DNA from: Hyphomicrobiales bacterium
Lineage (GTDB): Bacteria > Pseudomonadota > Alphaproteobacteria > Rhizobiales > NORP267
Length of the DNA: 64,000 bases
Assembly (NCBI GenBank): GCA_021775875.1
Contig: JAJFHA010000015.1
Span: forward strand, 1-64,000
Direction of reading: 5' to 3'
A program made the position numbers and the translations under genes. Numbering within the stretch: position 1 is the first letter of the stretch; every line of letters begins with the position of its first letter. Below the pieces are notes generated by a model, which was given only the letters and a program-made list of their open reading frames with translations, had not been told where the DNA came from and made no database searches. Of the stretch, positions 61,348-64,000 are shown one piece after another.

Positions 61348-62598
61348 ATGCGCTATTCCGCGCTCTCGATTCTCAAGCAAGGTTTGACCGGCCACAAGGG
61401 CTGGCCGCGCATGTGGCGCGATCCGGTTCCCAAAGACCATTATGATGTGATCATTATTGGCGGAGGTGGCCACGGGTTGGCGACCGCTTATTATCTTGCC
61501 AGAGAACATGGCATCACCAACGTTGCGGTGATCGAAAAGGGCTGGATCGGCGGCGGTAATGTGGGCCGTAACACAACCATCGTGCGTTCAAATTATATGT
61601 TGCCGCCAAATACCCATTTCTATGAGAAATCGATGAAGCTGTGGGAGGGGTTGGAGCAGGATTTCAATTTTAACGCCATGGTTTCCCAGCGTGGGGTGAT
61701 AAATCTGTTTCATTCAGACCCGCAGCGTGATGCCTTTGCCAGGCGGGGCAATGCCATGCGGCTGGCGGGTATTGATGCGGAACTGGTTGATCCGGCGCAA
61801 TTGAAGGCGCTTGTTCCGGTCCTTGATTTTGACAATGCCCGGTTTCCGATCCGGGGCGGGTTGATGCAGCGGCGTGGTGGCACGGTGCGCCACGATGCGG
61901 TTGCCTGGGGTTATGCCCGTGGAGCCGATAGCCGGGGCGTTGATATCCTTCAGAATTGCGAAGTGAAAGATATTAGGATCGAGGGCGGGCGTGCCATCGG
62001 GGTTGAAACTTTAAAAGGATTTATCGGTGCAAACAAAGTTGGCATGGCGGTTGCTGGTCATACCTCGGCGGTTGCCAAAATGGCAGGCATTGAGCTGCCG
62101 GTTGAAAGCCATGTGTTGCAAGCCTTTGTCAGCGAAGGGATTAAACCGCTGATCGACACTGTGGTCACATTCGGTGCCGGGCATTTCTATATCAGCCAAT
62201 CCGACAAGGGCGGGCTGGTTTTTGGCGGTGATCTGGATGGTTACAATTCCTACGCCCAGCGCGGCAACATGCCGATGATGGAACATGTCATGGCAGGCGG
62301 GATGGCGATCATGCCAGCGATTGGCCGGGTGCGGATGCTGCGCCATTGGGGCGGCATCATGGATATGAGTTTCGATGGCAGCCCGTTCATCTGCAAGACC
62401 GGGATCGACAGCCTCTATCTGAATGGTGGCTGGTGTTATGGCGGCTTCAAGGCGACGCCAGCGTCGGGCTGGTGTTTTGCCCACACGATCGCGAAAGACG
62501 CCCCACACGAATTGAACGCAGCTTTTACGATCGAGCGATTTCGTGAAGGTCGCATGATCGATGAAAAAGGCGTCGGGCCAAATCCATGGGTGCAATAG
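61348..62598 (+). CDS. soxB: Sarcosine oxidase beta subunit-like FAD oxidoreductase
   Basis: A 416-residue protein of the heterotetrameric sarcosine oxidase beta type. It begins RYSALSILKQGLTGHKGWPR, typical of SoxB, and has the FAD motif DVIIIGGGGHGLATAYYLAR. The flavin-anchoring region reads IGGGNVGRNTTIVRSNYMLP. Later parts include GHTSAVAKMAGIELPVESHV and a C-terminal GGWCYGGFKATPASGWCFAH. It oxidises the N-methyl group of sarcosine (or a related imino acid), with methylene passing to folate on the alpha subunit. ATG 61348 follows GAGAGG. Confidence 0.95.
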   Translation: MRYSALSILKQGLTGHKGWPRMWRDPVPKDHYDVIIIGGGGHGLATAYYLAREHGITNVAVIEKGWIGGGNVGRNTTIVRSNYMLPPNTHFYEKSMKLWEGLEQDFNFNAMVSQRGVINLFHSDPQRDAFARRGNAMRLAGIDAELVDPAQLKALVPVLDFDNARFPIRGGLMQRRGGTVRHDAVAWGYARGADSRGVDILQNCEVKDIRIEGGRAIGVETLKGFIGANKVGMAVAGHTSAVAKMAGIELPVESHVLQAFVSEGIKPLIDTVVTFGAGHFYISQSDKGGLVFGGDLDGYNSYAQRGNMPMMEHVMAGGMAIMPAIGRVRMLRHWGGIMDMSFDGSPFICKTGIDSLYLNGGWCYGGFKATPASGWCFAHTIAKDAPHELNAAFTIERFREGRMIDEKGVGPNPWVQ

Positions 62599-62607
62599 GG
62601 GCTGATC

Positions 62608-62895
62608 ATGCATCAGATTGATTGCCCCTGGTGTGGGGTTCGCGATGAAACCGAGTTTCAGTATCAGGGCGATGCGACCGTGATACGACCCGCGCCTGAC
62701 GCCAGTGAAGAGACGTTTTTCAAATACGTATATGTGCGGGATAACCCAAAAGGCTGGCACACCGAATGGTGGCACCATCTGGGAGGATGCCGCCAATGGG
62801 TAAAGGTTGTGCGTCATACCGTCAGCCATGAAATTCACGCCACCGGGCGCGCTCAAGACAAATTACCGGTTCCGGATGAGGGGCCGAAATCATGA
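62608..62895 (+). CDS. soxD: Sarcosine oxidase delta subunit
   Basis: A 95-residue small zinc subunit: HQIDCPWCGVRDETEFQYQG holds the CxxC pair, and HLGGCRQW with VVRHTVSHEI adds further ligand candidates. YVYVRDNPKGWHTEWWHH is a family hallmark. Starts ten bases after soxB and overlaps soxA by four bases (ATGA at 62892-62895), the standard soxBDA order. Confidence 0.95.
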   Translation: MHQIDCPWCGVRDETEFQYQGDATVIRPAPDASEETFFKYVYVRDNPKGWHTEWWHHLGGCRQWVKVVRHTVSHEIHATGRAQDKLPVPDEGPKS

Positions 62896-64000
62896 CCCGG
62901 CAATCAAACCGGCTTGAAGCAGGTGGCTCCCGGATTGAGCGGGACAAACCGCTCAATTTTACCTTTGACGGCAAACGTTATTTCGGGTTTCAAGGGGATA
63001 CGCTGGCATCTGCCCTGATCGCCAACGGCGTCAAACTGATGGGCCGCTCGTTCAAATATCATCGCCCACGCGGGGTGATGACGGCGGGGTCGGAAGAACC
63101 AAACGCCCTTGTTGAATTACGTATTGGTGCCAGACGGGAACCAAACACCCGGGCCACCATGGTGGAGCTTTACGATGGCCTGACGGCGGCGTCCCAGAAC
63201 CGCTCACCGTCGTTGAAATTTGATCTGATGTCGGTCAACCAGCTTTTCAGCAGGTTCATGACCGCCGGGTTTTACTATAAGACCTTCATGTGCCCGGCGT
63301 CATTCTGGGAGAGCTTTTACGAAAAAATCATTCGGCGGTCGGCGGGCCTTGGCCGGGCTGCGGAAAAAGCTGACCCGGACAGTTACGACCATGCCCATGC
63401 CCATTGTGATGTGCTGATAGTTGGTGCGGGACCGGCTGGACTGGCAGCAGCGCTCGCGGCGGGCCGAACCGGTGCGCGGGTCATGCTGGTTGAGGAGCAA
63501 CCATCGCCCGGTGGCGCGGTTTCGCTGATCCGCGATGATATTGACGGGATGGCGGCGGGTGACTGGGTTCGGCAGTCTTTCGAGGCGCTTGAAAGCCTCG
63601 ATAATGTAACCATCATGCTGCGGACGACCCTGGTCGGTTATTACGATCACAATGTTCTGGCGGCGCTGGAACGGGTGTCTGACCATTTGGCGAAACCTGG
63701 TCCCCATCAACCCCGCCAACGGTTGTGGACGATCCGGGCCAAGGAAGTGGTGCTTGCCTGCGGGTCTCACGAACGCATGCTGACCTTTGATAATAACGAC
63801 AAGCCCGGTGTGATGCTTTCAAGCGCCGTGCGCCATTTTGTTGACCGGTTTGGCGCGACACCCGGTAAGCGGATCGTGATCTGCACTAACAATGATGACG
63901 CCTATGCAACCGCTTTGGCGCTTAAAAACTCCGGGGTTGAAGTAGTACTGATAGCGGATGCCCGTCCCACCCTTGGGGCAGCAGGGCAGAGTGCACTGGC
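62892..64000 (+). CDS. soxA: Sarcosine oxidase alpha subunit, 3' end cut by window edge
   Basis: An open frame of 369 codons running to the window edge. It begins MTRQSNRLEAGGSRIERDKP, followed by the alpha-subunit N-terminal stretch FTFDGKRYFGFQGDTLASAL and SFKYHRPRGVMTAGSEEPNA. The NAD-binding Rossmann motif DVLIVGAGPAGLAAALAAGR starts near residue 173, and VVLACGSHERMLTFDNNDKP matches known SoxA. The FMN/folate part of the family (about 1,000 residues in all) lies outside. A gamma subunit gene probably follows. Confidence 0.93.
   Translation, partial: MTRQSNRLEAGGSRIERDKPLNFTFDGKRYFGFQGDTLASALIANGVKLMGRSFKYHRPRGVMTAGSEEPNALVELRIGARREPNTRATMVELYDGLTAASQNRSPSLKFDLMSVNQLFSRFMTAGFYYKTFMCPASFWESFYEKIIRRSAGLGRAAEKADPDSYDHAHAHCDVLIVGAGPAGLAAALAAGRTGARVMLVEEQPSPGGAVSLIRDDIDGMAAGDWVRQSFEALESLDNVTIMLRTTLVGYYDHNVLAALERVSDHLAKPGPHQPRQRLWTIRAKEVVLACGSHERMLTFDNNDKPGVMLSSAVRHFVDRFGATPGKRIVICTNNDDAYATALALKNSGVEVVLIADARPTLGAAGQSAL

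Noticed and set aside
1-64000. CRISPR array, insertion sequence, prophage or defence cluster
   Set aside because: No regularly spaced repeats, transposase or integrase motifs, phage structural genes or known defence genes were found on either strand.

Overview
The window looks like one contiguous stretch of an alphaproteobacterial chromosome, probably from a free-living heterotroph. The evidence is gene order and gene type: hemC-hemD-mitofilin-like-hemY divergent from tsaD-gpsA-EVE, a purH/heparinase/rsmB/htpX block next to a DUF1674 (SDHAF4-like) gene, a 1,600-residue NAD-glutamate dehydrogenase, znuC-znuB-zur and COG4223. Base composition is moderate and even. I see no transposase, integrase, phage gene, rRNA or CRISPR array. 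The genus cannot be read from the sequence alone.

Layout. 0-3.9 kb: an edge-truncated ABM-domain gene and a divergent DapB-like reductase on the minus strand, then plus-strand YtoQ-like, CHMI-like, cbpA and cbpM genes. 3.9-11.1 kb: metabolic and accessory genes, namely a solitary molybdopterin large subunit (CoxL/XdhA type), a secreted protein made of 23-residue repeats, a proline-racemase-family enzyme, a small flagellar-rod-like protein, a LysR regulator with a divergent small exported protein, and an AhpD-like protein. 11.2-17.5 kb: NAD-GDH and a UMF1-type MFS transporter. 17.5-23.3 kb (minus): htpX-rsmB-heparinase II/III-purH. 23.6-28.4 kb: TadG-like VWA protein, SDHAF4-like protein, CFA-synthase-family methyltransferase and acs. 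28.7-37.8 kb: a VOC gene behind a perfect palindrome, the minus operon tsaD-gpsA-EVE-DUF6614-like-Rieske, and the plus operon hemC-hemD-mitofilin-hemY. 37.9-42.1 kb: tRNA-Thr(CGU), DUF1348, a small membrane protein, VOC, GST and CoA-transferase. 42.2-44.3 kb: znuC-znuB-zur behind a candidate Zur box. 44.3-54.1 kb: envelope and stress genes (L,D-transpeptidase, EamA transporter, OmpA lipoprotein, OMP barrel, stand-alone thioester reductase, tandem USP, amidinotransferase, TerB, SDR, glutamine amidotransferase). 54.4-56.4 kb: pyrC and a uronate-dehydrogenase-like gene. 56.4-64.0 kb: divergent hyuA-hyuB and dapA-like-soxB-soxD-soxA, with soxA cut by the window edge.

How the genes work together. 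The last block is the most coherent catabolic unit: an ATP-dependent hydantoinase/oxoprolinase pair faces a heterotetrameric sarcosine-oxidase set across a 195-bp intergenic region carrying a near-identical 15-bp direct repeat spaced 110 bp. This suggests co-regulated use of a cyclic amide or N-methyl compound. The zinc operon lacks a local ZnuA but has a His-rich tail on ZnuC. Several regulatory structures stand out: an 18-bp palindrome at 28692-28709, a terminator embedded in the antisense end of the Rieske gene, and a pyrC leader that can pair with its own Shine-Dalgarno. I found no clear undescribed defence or mobile system. The best candidates for new biology are the 23-residue repeat protein, the DapB homologue lacking the usual catalytic His, and the hyu/sox cluster.
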